The notes under the pieces: model-generated
What the model was told of the DNA's origin: nothing
Database searches by the model: none
What the model saw: only the letters and a program-made list of their open reading frames with translations
Program-made: the position numbers and the translations under genes
Origin: Scatomonas sp963930955
GTDB taxonomy: Bacteria; Bacillota; Clostridia; Lachnospirales; Lachnospiraceae
Length of the DNA: 64,000 nt
Assembly (NCBI GenBank): GCA_963930955.1
Contig: OZ006967.1
Location: 248,001 to 312,000, forward strand
Direction of reading: 5' to 3'
In this document: positions 42,701-50,770 of the stretch, piece after piece
Layout of the letters: every line of letters begins with the position of its first letter
Position numbering within the stretch: position 1 is the first letter of the stretch

Positions 42701-45700
42701 CGATCACCACTGGTTCTGCGGAATCGAAATCATAGCTGCCATCTTCCTTTACTGTAAGGTCAGAGAGCAGGTAGGCGGTAAATCCGGCCCCAGACAGGAA
42801 ATCAGCGTCCGTCTCCCCATTATTGGCTGCCTTGATGATCTCAAAAGGCTGCTTCTTTACCTGTTCCAGTGATACACACTCCCGCTCCACGGTTGCGGTC
42901 AGATCTCCTTCATAGCTGCACACAAGATCATGTTCACTCTCATCTGCCAGATACCCCACGGGAGGCGTGATCTCTTTGACAAAATACTCCCCAAGATACA
43001 GGTTTTCTACAGACGCTTCCCCGTTCTCGTCCGTGGTCAGCGTTGCCACCCGCTCGCCGGCTTTGTAGATCACCCCGGTTGCCCCATCCGGGTGTACAAT
43101 ATCTTTACGGGCATACAGGCCATACACTGCATTTTCCAGTGTGGCATCCCCTTGTGGAACTGCCTGGTTCGTCTCTGCGTCTTTTTTCTGCAGCTTGATC
43201 GTGGCATTCACACGCTCATTGACAAAGGTATGGGTAAATGTCACTTTCGCTTCGCTGTCATTGGTGTAAGAGAAAGTGAAGGAGTATACATCCTCCTGAT
43301 TTCTCACATACCCTTCCGGGGCCTGGATTTCTTTCACATCAAAAGAAAATCCAATGGGCAAATCCGCCGTAAAGACAGCTTTTCCATCCTCTCCAGTCAC
43401 CGCTTTTTCAATCAGCGTTCCCTTCGATACCACAACACTTCCATCCGCATTTTTAATATCGCTTCCTGCATACAGGCCAAACACGCCGCCATCCAGAGGA
43501 TTTAAGGTGTCCTTGTCCTTTTTTAATACAGAAACTTCCGCTTTCTGCCTGTCATTATGGAAGGTACTCTCGCTGAATACCGTCTCCACGTTCTGTCCGG
43601 CATAGGAAAGTGTCACGGTTTTTTCTTCACCGGCATTGTAAAAGTTCTCCGGGGCCTGCACTTCACGGATCACATAAGTCCCCAGGTGCAGATTTTTAAG
43701 AACCGCCGAACCATTATCGTCCGTCGTCAGGTTCCCTTTCACAAGATCGCCTTTACTGTAGATCTTTGCACCATAGGCCGTTACAATATCTTCTCCGGCA
43801 TAGACGTTATAAACAGCGCCTTCCTGACGGCGGTCTTCGTAACGGAACGTCACTCCTTCTTCTGTCACATCTGCACCGGTCAGAACCTGGCCTTCTTTGT
43901 AAATGGTCAGTTCTCCCATTTGCTCCTGATCCGGTACTGTAACAGAAGCCGTATCATTTGCAATCAGTTTTACATTATAACCTGCCGTATTCAGCCGGTA
44001 TCCTTCCGGAGCCTGAATTTCTTTCAGATATACCGTATCCTGAGTCTTTACGATCTCCGCAATGGAAGATCCATTTTCATCTGTTGCCGGCATCTCTGTG
44101 ATCAGCTTTGTGCAATCAGGATCACTGTAAATACCAAACACCGCGCCTGACAGCTTTGCATTCTCATGCCTGGAATCCACCTTGATGATCTCTACCTTGG
44201 CCAGTTCCAGCCATTTCACAGAAAAGCTCACATACTTTTCGTCTTCTACGCCTTCTCCGAATACCAGGGCAATATCCTGATAAGAACTTCCGGTCGTGAT
44301 CTTATAAGCGGAGTAATCCTTGGTAATGCTTCCCTGCATTTTTGCGGACCACGATCCTGACACATCTTTCGTCTGTGTCAGCGGTGCCGTCAGATAAAAT
44401 TTTGTACCGCCGGAAATCGTTACCTTTGCCCCGGCAGCACTGGTCTTTCCTGTGCTGATATTATGAAGTTTCACGCCATCCGGCAGATCCATTGTGATCG
44501 TCTGCTGGCTCGACGCCTTAAACGTAATATCTTCTGTCCGCTGCTGACCGCCGTCCACATAGGCGGTTACGTTAGAATTGGAAAATGACATTTCCACATT
44601 GGGAATTTCCGGCTGGCTTACCGCGTAATGATAAAGCTCCATCGCCAGCGCTTCTCCTGTACTGTTGGTTCCGTAAAATGCATCGCTGCTGTCATTCGCA
44701 TAGGAAGCTGCCAGATGTGTTACAATAAACCTCTTTCCTGCGGAAAAGTCCTTATGGTGGCTGTTAAAGAAATACGCCGCCCCCGAAGCTTCTGTTCCAT
44801 AATAAATCGTCTTGGCCAGTTCCTGCTTGCCTTCCAGTTTTGTGATCTGATATGTTCCGCTTCCCGGGCCAGGCTTTGACGGCTGAATGCAGTATGCCGT
44901 TGCAGACACGTTCCCAAATTTCACCGTAAATGGAGCAGTCACATAGGATCCAAGCCCGTAATCTGCATAGTAATAATAACTTCCCTGGGTAATGGTCACA
45001 GACTGCGTTGCTCTGGCTGCCCGTGCCCGAGGAGCCTGTGCTGTAAAAGTCACGCTTTCCCCGACCTCCAGGCTCTGGATATCCACTCCCTGGTCCGCCG
45101 CCTGCAAAAGGACTTCGCCCAGCGTCAGTCCACTGTCTTCATCCACTGTCTTCTGATCTTCTGACCTCTCCAGTGCTTTGTCAAATTCCTCTTCTGAATG
45201 CATCTCAGCCGGTGTTTCCGACTCTCCTTCCTCATCAGAGCTTTCCGGTTCCGACTCTTTCTTATCCTGACCCGGTGAAGCCTCTGTTCCGGAATCCTTC
45301 ACTTCTTCAGAAGCTGCCGCTTCCTTCACCGTAATGTTCCTGCTGATCTGATACATCGGATGACTGGTCGTCTGCGGTTCCACATAATAGACCGCCTGAT
45401 AGGTATCTTCATGATCTGTCGCAAAAGGATCCCCGTCCTCATTCAGCGCCTCCTGGAAAGTGACCTTTACTTTCTTGTTGTCCGGGATCTCAATTCCGGA
45501 AAAGTCACAATTGATATCAAACGAGGCCCCTACTGTAACTTCATAATCATGAGCAGTCACGACTTCATCCATATCCAATTGATCCTTTACTTCCTCATAA
45601 TAGGGGACCCTCTCAGTCGGAGATTCTGCCGCAGAAACCATCATCGGAGATACAACCGCTGATAAAAGTGACACCAGCGCCATGCAGCCAGAGATCAGCC

Positions 45701-45725
45701 TTGCTGCTTTTCTTTTCTTTCTCAT
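39777..45725 (-). CDS. Giant SpaA/Cna-B repeat surface adhesin with thioester-like domain
   Basis: 1982 residues. Signal peptide at 1-32 (SLLSAVVSPMMVSA). An acidic linker leads to a thioester-like domain at about 250-400 with Cys279 in SATAYCIQPSKPG. Then come at least 13 Cna-B/SpaA repeats, each ending in an E-box such as KEIQAPEGYRLN, REELAPYGYLKA or HEESAPEGYLVA; Lys/Asn/Glu triads would form isopeptide bonds. The C-terminus has APKTGDD, a hydrophobic helix and MRRKRR: a sortase-anchored wall protein with a variant LPxTG. It probably promotes donor-recipient or host contact. The segment equivalent to the thioester glutamine motif reads VTHLAASYA, so bond formation is doubtful. Confidence 0.88.
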   Translation of the reverse strand: MRKKRKAARLISGCMALVSLLSAVVSPMMVSAAESPTERVPYYEEVKDQLDMDEVVTAHDYEVTVGASFDINCDFSGIEIPDNKKVKVTFQEALNEDGDPFATDHEDTYQAVYYVEPQTTSHPMYQISRNITVKEAAASEEVKDSGTEASPGQDKKESEPESSDEEGESETPAEMHSEEEFDKALERSEDQKTVDEDSGLTLGEVLLQAADQGVDIQSLEVGESVTFTAQAPRARAARATQSVTITQGSYYYYADYGLGSYVTAPFTVKFGNVSATAYCIQPSKPGPGSGTYQITKLEGKQELAKTIYYGTEASGAAYFFNSHHKDFSAGKRFIVTHLAASYANDSSDAFYGTNSTGEALAMELYHYAVSQPEIPNVEMSFSNSNVTAYVDGGQQRTEDITFKASSQQTITMDLPDGVKLHNISTGKTSAAGAKVTISGGTKFYLTAPLTQTKDVSGSWSAKMQGSITKDYSAYKITTGSSYQDIALVFGEGVEDEKYVSFSVKWLELAKVEIIKVDSRHENAKLSGAVFGIYSDPDCTKLITEMPATDENGSSIAEIVKTQDTVYLKEIQAPEGYRLNTAGYNVKLIANDTASVTVPDQEQMGELTIYKEGQVLTGADVTEEGVTFRYEDRRQEGAVYNVYAGEDIVTAYGAKIYSKGDLVKGNLTTDDNGSAVLKNLHLGTYVIREVQAPENFYNAGEEKTVTLSYAGQNVETVFSESTFHNDRQKAEVSVLKKDKDTLNPLDGGVFGLYAGSDIKNADGSVVVSKGTLIEKAVTGEDGKAVFTADLPIGFSFDVKEIQAPEGYVRNQEDVYSFTFSYTNDSEAKVTFTHTFVNERVNATIKLQKKDAETNQAVPQGDATLENAVYGLYARKDIVHPDGATGVIYKAGERVATLTTDENGEASVENLYLGEYFVKEITPPVGYLADESEHDLVCSYEGDLTATVERECVSLEQVKKQPFEIIKAANNGETDADFLSGAGFTAYLLSDLTVKEDGSYDFDSAEPVVIGENGATEMFTDEKGYACSIALPYGTYLVRETTTPHNYKPVDDFIVRITEHNPTTPQVWRVLLDEEFEAKLKIIKQDDETKKPVLHKGTEFRIYDLDKQEYVEQVTTYPTTTVHKTFFTDEEGYLILPQNLKIGHYRIEEVTAPYGYTLNENYFEIAVDSDTAYQIDPVSGDVVIEAVYENHPVKGKLKIVKQGEVLDGFSKDFVYEVENLAGAVFEVYAAEDIYTADFQKDAEGNRILEYSAGELVGTVTTDENGEAYLTDLPLGSYKIVEATAPEGFVLNGEAQTVTFTYKDQETPVIEQEAVFQNERQKVEVSVVKKDAETQATVEGAVFGLYAKEDFLAHGEVIVKADTLIGKALSDENGKAVFMNDLPFGRYYIKEEAAPDGYISSDKVVEVTAEYQGQEIPVVELASEYENEPTKISVKKTDLTTGVELEGAKLTVLDQDGNIVDSWTSVKGEEHLIERLTVGETYTLREELAPYGYLKAEEITFTVEDTAEIQKVEMKDDVPEGTLIINKKGEFLEDVTLVDTIGGWISHIFEYITGALKDVTFEVYALEDIKAADGESEDYYKKDELIATITTDETGIAKLSGLPLGKYYVKEKETAEGYVLDGEIREIDLTYVDQETAEVTWNGDWQNNRQKAEVSVLKKEKDTDRVLEGAVFALSAKEDITNKDGDVVLEAGTVIEEKATGEDGKLTFEADLPIGFSYVVKETSPAPGFATTDEVQEFTFTAESSDKATVSYEFIFEDEPTVFEFTKTSLTDGKEVEGAKLTVTDENGEVVDEWVSGKEPHIIKELVVGQTYTMTEVLPAPGYVTAEGIQFTVEDTAEVQKIEMKDDVTKIEISKTDIAGKELPGAKLTILDENGEVVESWTSTEEPLYIEMLPIGRYILHEESAPEGYLVAEDIEFEVKDTGEIQKVVMKDEAAPEETPEEPQNPVGTDAPKTGDDTNLLFWTALLGIGLCGTGAAFVMRRKRR

Positions 45726-46184
45726 CTTTTTCGTCCTTTCTGAAATCTGGTTTATGAGTAAAGCATTTCATTTCCTCTGTCAATTTTTATGTTTTCTTCA
45801 TCCGCATCCTCCTTTCCTTGATCATTTGTACTGTCTGGGACAGTCGGCCGTTTCTTCCCGGCCGGGATAACAGCACAAAAATATGGCGGTATTCATTTCA
45901 ATCAGAAATCCATACCGCCACACTGTTTCTGCTGTCATCAATATGATGAAATCAGACAATGATTTTTATTTAAGGTTTTCCTGTTCTCTTCCCAGATCCG
46001 TTCCTGTACCGGCTTCCGTATGACCGGGACGTTTCCTCTGGCAGGACGCGCAGGATGCACATTCAAGCCAGGTATCACTCTGGGCAGGCTGTTCACTTTT
46101 CAAGGTGCCTGGAAGTTTTTAACCCCCTCACCTTTCATAAGTGACCTGCCCCTTTACACAAGACGTAATTAAAAATTTTTATTT
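45726..46184. other. Intergenic region between adhesin and sigma-like gene
   Basis: No gene supported in 459 bases. It contains a strong minus-strand terminator at 45884-45920 (TGGCGGTAT ... ATACCGCCA then TATTTTTG) that ends transcription from the sigma-like gene. It also has stems GGCCG...CGGCC and ACTGTC...GACAGT at about 45828-45866, and an AAAGGAGG followed by a four-codon frame (MKKT) about 70 bases before the adhesin start. The adhesin promoter should lie here, but no good -10/-35 pair could be fixed. Confidence 0.55.
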
Positions 46185-46802
46185 TTATTCCTGCACATAT
46201 TCAGCCAAAATCTTAAGCACTCTCCTGATCATATCCGAGACGCTTTGCTGGGATATATTAAAATGCTCTGCAATATCCTTCTGTTTCCACTGTTCAAAAT
46301 AAAAGAGATAAATCATTTCTTTCTGCCGTTCATTAAGCGTTTCCATCATTTGCTTAACAAAATCATTTCTGGCTAAGCTTTCCGAGATATCTTCTTCGTC
46401 AGACTCTATCTCTATACCTTTCTCAACCATTCGATCATAAGAATATACTTTATGATTTGATTTAATTCTTTCCTGATTTACTACTAACCGATCTTCTGCT
46501 TCCATAATTAACCGAACATACCAGTTCTCATTATCGAAAAATGAAGACCCGTATTTTTTAGAAGCCCCCTTCACTGATTCATACTCATAATTTCCACAAT
46601 CACTGATCGAGAAAACTGTATAATGTTTTCCTGCCCGGTAAAGTACAAAACCGTTTGCATACACACTGATAGTCGATTCTTTGGCAAGAACTTCTTTCAC
46701 GATTATTTGTTCACCGCTTTCAATCAGCTGTTTTGCAGTTGGAACTCTTCCGTTATTTTCCGTCAGATTTACCATTTCCTTTAATTCCTTTAATGTCAGC
46801 AT
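46185..46802 (-). CDS. Sigma-70 region 4-containing regulator
   Basis: 205 residues. The C-terminal 60 residues are a sigma-70 region 4 HTH (LNERQKEMIYLFYFEQWKQK, then DIAEHFNISQQSVSDMIRRV). The N-terminal 140 residues (TISVYANGFVLYRAGKHYTV, with DCGNYEYES) are not region 2; they resemble the unassigned N-terminus of other ICE-borne 'sigma factor' regulators. It probably activates the adhesin or transfer operon. It is transcribed leftward and followed by the terminator at 45884. Confidence 0.75.
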   Translation of the reverse strand: MLTLKELKEMVNLTENNGRVPTAKQLIESGEQIIVKEVLAKESTISVYANGFVLYRAGKHYTVFSISDCGNYEYESVKGASKKYGSSFFDNENWYVRLIMEAEDRLVVNQERIKSNHKVYSYDRMVEKGIEIESDEEDISESLARNDFVKQMMETLNERQKEMIYLFYFEQWKQKDIAEHFNISQQSVSDMIRRVLKILAEYVQE

Positions 46803-47268
46803 ATGGACCGCCTTTCTGCCTTCCGGCTGCGAGTGGTCCCGGAAATTTTGCTATTTCTTCATTTCCTAAAATGCAGACACTACAATAAGCCCTGGACTCA
46901 CCCGTTTTTTTTGAACGGGAGCCCAAGGCTCCAAATACTTTTTCCCCTCTACTACTCAAAATAAAAGGAATAATCTTTACAAGATAAAATCAAAATGTTT
47001 ATTTCACATAGAAAACACCTTCTTTTCGTAACCTAATGATTATCGTATCAAATTCCTTTTTCGCTCAGATTTTCTCGCACGAAAAAACCGGCAAAACAAA
47101 TATGATTGATTTCCAGACACAAAATAATTTCTTTTCTGTGTCTCAACCATAAATGTTTTGCCGGGCTCTTAGTGATTCTGGTCAGGTTCAGCTCCTTGAC
47201 AAACTCTTGATATCCGCTGCCGTCCTGATGGTTCCAGCCAAATTCACCGCTCTAACGGATATCTCATT
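46803..47268. other. Intergenic region upstream of the sigma-like gene
   Basis: 466 bases with no gene that can be supported. Minus-strand hairpins GGAGCC TTG GGCTCC and CCCGTT...AACGGG lie at about 46901-46935, likely in the 5' leader of the sigma-like gene. A minus-strand frame around 47050-47255 (GEFGWNHQDGSGYQEFVKEL) is open but lacks a start and a recognised family; it may be a gene relic. Confidence 0.45.
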
Positions 47269-47514
47269 CTATTCTGTTTCTTTTTTCTTTCCAGATCCGG
47301 ATCTGATCCTCTGTGCATAGACCCGCATCCTTGCTTTCAACTGCTCATCCCTGATGATCATGGGACGGACAGAAACAATATCTTCCTTTACCAGTACTTC
47401 CAGTGTGCTTTTACATTTTTTACAATCCACCTCCGAATCGCACTGGGAACTTTTCTCCAGAAAAGCTCCGCATACAGGGCAGTGAATATGCCATTTATAA
47501 TTATCTGATCCCAT
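47269..47514 (-). CDS. Zinc-ribbon protein of unknown function
   Basis: 81 residues. Four cysteines in two CxxC pairs (HIHCPVCGAFLE and VDCKKCKSTLEV) form a zinc ribbon, followed by a charged helix (QLKARMRVYAQRIRSGSGKK). GGAGG precedes the ATG. It lies in the early operon of the ICE, downstream of polymerase, YolD and another zinc-binding small protein. It resembles Com-like translational regulators only in size and cysteine pattern. Confidence 0.6.
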   Translation of the reverse strand: MGSDNYKWHIHCPVCGAFLEKSSQCDSEVDCKKCKSTLEVLVKEDIVSVRPMIIRDEQLKARMRVYAQRIRSGSGKKKETE

Positions 47515-47541
47515 AAGTTCCTCCTTTAAGCAATAAGAATT

Positions 47542-47733
47542 TCATTTATTACTCAACGGATCAAGGGAAATCAAATCCGCTTCATGAGCTCTCATGCTGC
47601 CCATTCCGAATAGCGCCAAAGCTGCGCGGACAAACATGATATTCATTTCAGACCTGCTTTGTCGGTCTGCCGCTTCCACCGCAGCCTTCATCCAGCTCCC
47701 ACACGCCGGACAGTACCATAGATTTCTGCGGAT
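47542..47733 (-). CDS. Small zinc-binding protein directly after YolD stop
   Basis: A 63-codon frame reads IRRNLWYCPACGSWMKAAVE, then AADRQSRSEMNIMFVRAALA. It shows one CxxC pair and two helices. It is in the same frame as YolD and separated from it only by the YolD TAG and two codons. There is no ATG, GTG or TTG before the CxxC; an ATC at 47733 preceded by AGAGGG is the best start, or the TAG may be read through. It has no family assignment and could be a pseudogene remnant. Confidence 0.4.
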   Translation of the reverse strand: MRRNLWYCPACGSWMKAAVEAADRQSRSEMNIMFVRAALALFGMGSMRAHEADLISLDPLSNK

Positions 47734-47739
47734 ATCCCT

Positions 47740-48153
47740 CTAACAGGGCATTTCCAATATTTCAAAAACATCCCCGGACATCTCACAGATATCCCGGATC
47801 TCTATCTCTGTATCTCCGATCCGCAAACCAACTGACGGATCAAAAAAAGCAACATCCCCTTTCACTGTATGATATCTTCCGAATCCCGGAAGAGACGGAT
47901 TCCCGGTAAAAAACTCCACCAGGATCTCCATGCCCGGTTTCAGCATCCTTAATTTCATATCCAATTCATTTTTCTTCTCCTCCGATAAAATTCTCCTGGG
48001 TTCATAGATAATCTCCTTTTCCCTGACCGCATCCTCAAATCCTTTTAATGCGGCAAACGGAGCAAACTGTTTTGCCCTCCGCTCTACCGCCATCGGAGTT
48101 CTCCCGGATGCCGGACGCGGCAAATGTATGATTTTACGGTATGCTGCCGTCAT
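47740..48153 (-). CDS. YolD-like family protein
   Basis: About 137 residues from the ATG at 48153 (or GTG at 48156); AAGGAGG lies 11 (or 8) bases upstream. The longer open frame to 48348 is antisense-like noise inside the polymerase gene. AVERRAKQFAPFAALKGFED and the C-terminal beta-rich part (VEFFTGNPSLPGFGRYHTVK) match the YolD family, which is regularly paired with Y-family polymerases of the UvrX/UmuC type. It follows the polymerase gene at once and probably helps regulate or load it. Confidence 0.8.
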   Translation of the reverse strand: MTAAYRKIIHLPRPASGRTPMAVERRAKQFAPFAALKGFEDAVREKEIIYEPRRILSEEKKNELDMKLRMLKPGMEILVEFFTGNPSLPGFGRYHTVKGDVAFFDPSVGLRIGDTEIEIRDICEMSGDVFEILEMPC

Positions 48154-48169
48154 CACAGTCATCACCTCC

Positions 48170-49465
48170 TTATGCCCGGTGGCCGCCAATCTGATTATTT
48201 CTTTCCCTGTAAGTAGAACAGGCCAGAAGATTGGAGCCACGCATGACCGCATTCCTGCCATATCTTCTCTTAATCTCCAGTATAGCCAGCTGCAGGTTTC
48301 TTTCTTTTTCCTGCTGTTCCGGATCGGAGAACAGATCGTACTGAACAAAGCTCTCCGGAACTACTCTGTTGGCACAGATTTCCACTCTCCGGATCCCGGT
48401 ATGGCGATCCGCGATCCTCTGATACAACTTCTCCACTGCATGAATGATCCGCTCAGAACTATTAGTCGCTTCTGCGAATCTGACAGTTCCCTTTGATGGA
48501 TCATGTTCAAGCCGATGGTCGTATGCAATCCAGAGAGTGACAGAATTTGTCACCAGCCCTTTATCTACCAGATCCAGCACCAGCACATCCGTCATTTCCC
48601 TGGCGATCACAGCCCCCTCTTCAAATTCATAATTTCTCATAAGAACCTGTCCGTTGGACAGACTGTGCTCTTCTGTCCGGTAGTTCTTGATATCTTTCAT
48701 CCTGCAGGTCTCTCTCCCCCAGGCGTGATCGATCATCAACTCTGCATCAATGCCAAAGATCTTATAGAGAAGATCCTCAGAAGTAATGGATGCCAACGCA
48801 AGATCTCCCATCGTATGAATTCCATAGCCTGCCAGTTTCCTTTCTATACGAGAGCCGATCATCCAGAAATCACGAAGCGGCTGATGGTCCCACAGCTTTT
48901 CGCGGAAAGATAACTCATCCAATATCCCGATATGGTCTTCCGCATGCTTTGCCAGGATATCCATTGCAATTTTTGCCAGGTAAAGGTTTGTTCCCACCCC
49001 GGCAGTCGCCGTGATCCCTGTCTCCTGCATAACCGCACGCATCAGTTCCACAGCCATTTCCTTTGGATCCATCTGGTACAGACGAAGATACTCTGTTACA
49101 TCCAGAAAGCATTCATCCACACTGTACACATGGATATCTTCCTTTGAAACATAGCGGAGATAAATGCTGTAAATCCTGGCAGAGTAATCCAGATACAGAT
49201 GCATCCTCGGCATTGCCGTGATATATTGGATGTTGTCGGGGATCTCATGGATCCTGCATCTGTTTTTCACCCCCAGTTTTTTCATTGCCGGAGTGATCGC
49301 CAGACATATAGTTGATTTTGATCTTGTCGGATCTGCCACTACAAGGTTTGTCTTAAATGGATCCAGCTTCCGTTCTACGCACTCTACCGATGCGTAGAAA
49401 GACTTAAGGTCAATGCATATAAAGTAATTCTGCCGTTCCATAAGCGCCTTCCTTTCCGGTTCCAC
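48170..49465 (-). CDS. Y-family DNA polymerase (UmuC/UvrX-like)
   Basis: 431 residues. The catalytic carboxylates lie in CIDLKSFYASVECVERKL (near residue 19) and VYSVDECFLDVTEYLRLY (about 117). Palm, finger and little-finger regions are present; the C-terminus YDLFSDPEQQEKERNLQLAI resembles the UvrX group with a beta-clamp-binding QYDLF-type motif (FVQYDLFSD). It performs translesion synthesis, perhaps to fill in transferred single strands under SOS stress. It is the first gene after the consensus leftward promoter at 49613-49641, so it leads the ICE operon. The first ATG or one eight codons later may be used. Confidence 0.88.
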   Translation of the reverse strand: MEPERKALMERQNYFICIDLKSFYASVECVERKLDPFKTNLVVADPTRSKSTICLAITPAMKKLGVKNRCRIHEIPDNIQYITAMPRMHLYLDYSARIYSIYLRYVSKEDIHVYSVDECFLDVTEYLRLYQMDPKEMAVELMRAVMQETGITATAGVGTNLYLAKIAMDILAKHAEDHIGILDELSFREKLWDHQPLRDFWMIGSRIERKLAGYGIHTMGDLALASITSEDLLYKIFGIDAELMIDHAWGRETCRMKDIKNYRTEEHSLSNGQVLMRNYEFEEGAVIAREMTDVLVLDLVDKGLVTNSVTLWIAYDHRLEHDPSKGTVRFAEATNSSERIIHAVEKLYQRIADRHTGIRRVEICANRVVPESFVQYDLFSDPEQQEKERNLQLAILEIKRRYGRNAVMRGSNLLACSTYRERNNQIGGHRA

Positions 49466-49549
49466 TTGCCTGTGTTCTTTCTCATAAGATATTTCCGTCT
49501 TTCCTCTTCCAGAAATAATCTTAAAACCGGCAACTTCCCATAATAAGAA

Positions 49550-49641
49550 TTGACAAAACAGGAAATTTCGATTATATTATAGGCAAGTACTTGCCGCTTC
49601 CTTGTGATTCACATTATAGGCAACCACTATCCGGTTGTCAA
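49550..49641. promoter_or_regulatory. Divergent promoter switch of the ICE
   Basis: Rightward: TTGACA (49550-49555), 17 bases, TATATT (49573-49578). Leftward: TTGACA (minus strand 49641-49636), 17 bases, TATAAT (49618-49613), a perfect consensus. Between and within them lie GGCAAGTACTTGCC, a perfect palindrome at 49582-49595, and a related imperfect repeat GGCAAC...GGTTGTC at 49619-49639 that fills the leftward spacer. They look like operators of the XRE repressor at 49734. Confidence 0.8.
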
Positions 49642-49733
49642 GAGGCAAGATGATTTTTTAGGAAAGTGATTTCCTCTTTTGTCAGGAAATCAAAGTGCAA
49701 TACATGAAGATTGCTTAGAAAAGAGGTATTGTT

Positions 49734-50165
49734 ATGGCGTTCGGTGAAAAAATCAAATCTCTGAGAAAATCAAAAGGTATGAACCAAACCCAACTGGCAA
49801 ATGCCCTTGGCGTTTCTCCACGGACTATCCGCGGCTGGGAAGCAGAAGGACGGTATCCCAAACAGCACGAACTGTATCAGAAACTGGCAGATACACTGGA
49901 ATGTGATATTTCCTACCTGATGACGGAAGGAGAAGCATTCATTACAGAAGCCGCAGAACAGTATGGATCCAGAGGAGCAAAACAGGCACAGCAGATCCTG
50001 GAACAGGCTGCCGCTATGTTTGCCGGCGGGGAGCTGACTGATGACGATAAAACGGCTTTCATGGATGAGATCCAGATGCTCTATCTGGATTCAAAGAAAC
50101 GTGCAAAGAAATTCACGCCCAAGAAATATCTCCGCCAGGATGATGTATCCGGCACGGAAGACTGA
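49734..50165 (+). CDS. XRE-family repressor (ImmR-like)
   Basis: 143 residues. HTH_3 at 6-60 (IKSLRKSKGMNQTQLANALG, then VSPRTIRGWEAEGRYPKQHE). The C-terminal part is a helical, acidic region without a peptidase, so it is not LexA/CI-like self-cleaving. It is followed 80 bases on by an ImmA-type metalloprotease, forming the ImmR-ImmA pair that keeps ICEs such as ICEBs1 silent until DNA damage or cell signals trigger cleavage. It would bind the palindromes at 49582-49639. AAGAGG precedes the ATG. Confidence 0.85.
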   Translation: MAFGEKIKSLRKSKGMNQTQLANALGVSPRTIRGWEAEGRYPKQHELYQKLADTLECDISYLMTEGEAFITEAAEQYGSRGAKQAQQILEQAAAMFAGGELTDDDKTAFMDEIQMLYLDSKKRAKKFTPKKYLRQDDVSGTED

Positions 50166-50245
50166 GTCCATTTTATAACACACCATTTATGGTATTGTTA
50201 TATCCGCAGTAATATCCGTACACATTCACGGGATAACAGATCGGG

Positions 50246-50770
50246 GTGATTGATTTGACAAGCAATTATATTAATAAAAAAGTGAATGACCTGATCCGGA
50301 AATATAAGACGAGGGATCCTATTGAACTTCTGGAAGCGCTGGGGGCAGTTGTAGGGGAAACATCGGCATATGCCAGATTAAAAGGATACTGCTTTATGAG
50401 CTGTCAGACTATCTACGCCATGTTCAGCAGTTTCCTTTCAGAAGAAGAAAAACGGATTGTTGCGGCTCATGAGCTGGGACACATCGTCCTGCACCGGAAG
50501 CAGCTTAAAATGGCCCCCATGTCAGACAACCGTCTTTATAATATGACAGACGAGACAGAATATCAGGCCAATCTATTCGCAGCCGACCTTCTGATCAGCG
50601 ATAAAGACGTGGCTGATCTATCAAAAAATGAGGAACTGGACTATTTCAGCTTCTGCAGTTCACTATATGCCACTCCTGAACTGATGAGCTTTAAACTATA
50701 CAGTCTCATGAAACGGGGGCAGCACTATAATATGCCGGTAGGTCTTAACAGCAGATTTCTGGCGAAATGA
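50246..50770 (+). CDS. ImmA/IrrE-type metallopeptidase
   Basis: 174 residues. The zinc motif HELGHIVLH lies at about residues 75-83, with a downstream acidic helix (ETEYQANLFAADLL) supplying the third ligand. This is the anti-repressor protease family. It likely cleaves the XRE protein encoded just upstream and so derepresses the leftward operon. The annotated GTG start is weak; a TTG at 50255 follows GGGGTGATT and may be used. Its last 75 bases overlap the convergent nuclease-domain gene at 50696-51388. Confidence 0.87.
   Translation: MIDLTSNYINKKVNDLIRKYKTRDPIELLEALGAVVGETSAYARLKGYCFMSCQTIYAMFSSFLSEEEKRIVAAHELGHIVLHRKQLKMAPMSDNRLYNMTDETEYQANLFAADLLISDKDVADLSKNEELDYFSFCSSLYATPELMSFKLYSLMKRGQHYNMPVGLNSRFLAK

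Noticed and set aside
46753..46959. Small minus-strand frame overlapping the start of the sigma-like gene
   Set aside because: It contains the two leader hairpins and overlaps the next gene; codon content and product give no family. Treated as 5' leader.
48154..48348. N-terminal extension of YolD
   Set aside because: Overlaps the polymerase gene in another frame, and the YolD family start fits the ATG at 48153 with AAGGAGG.
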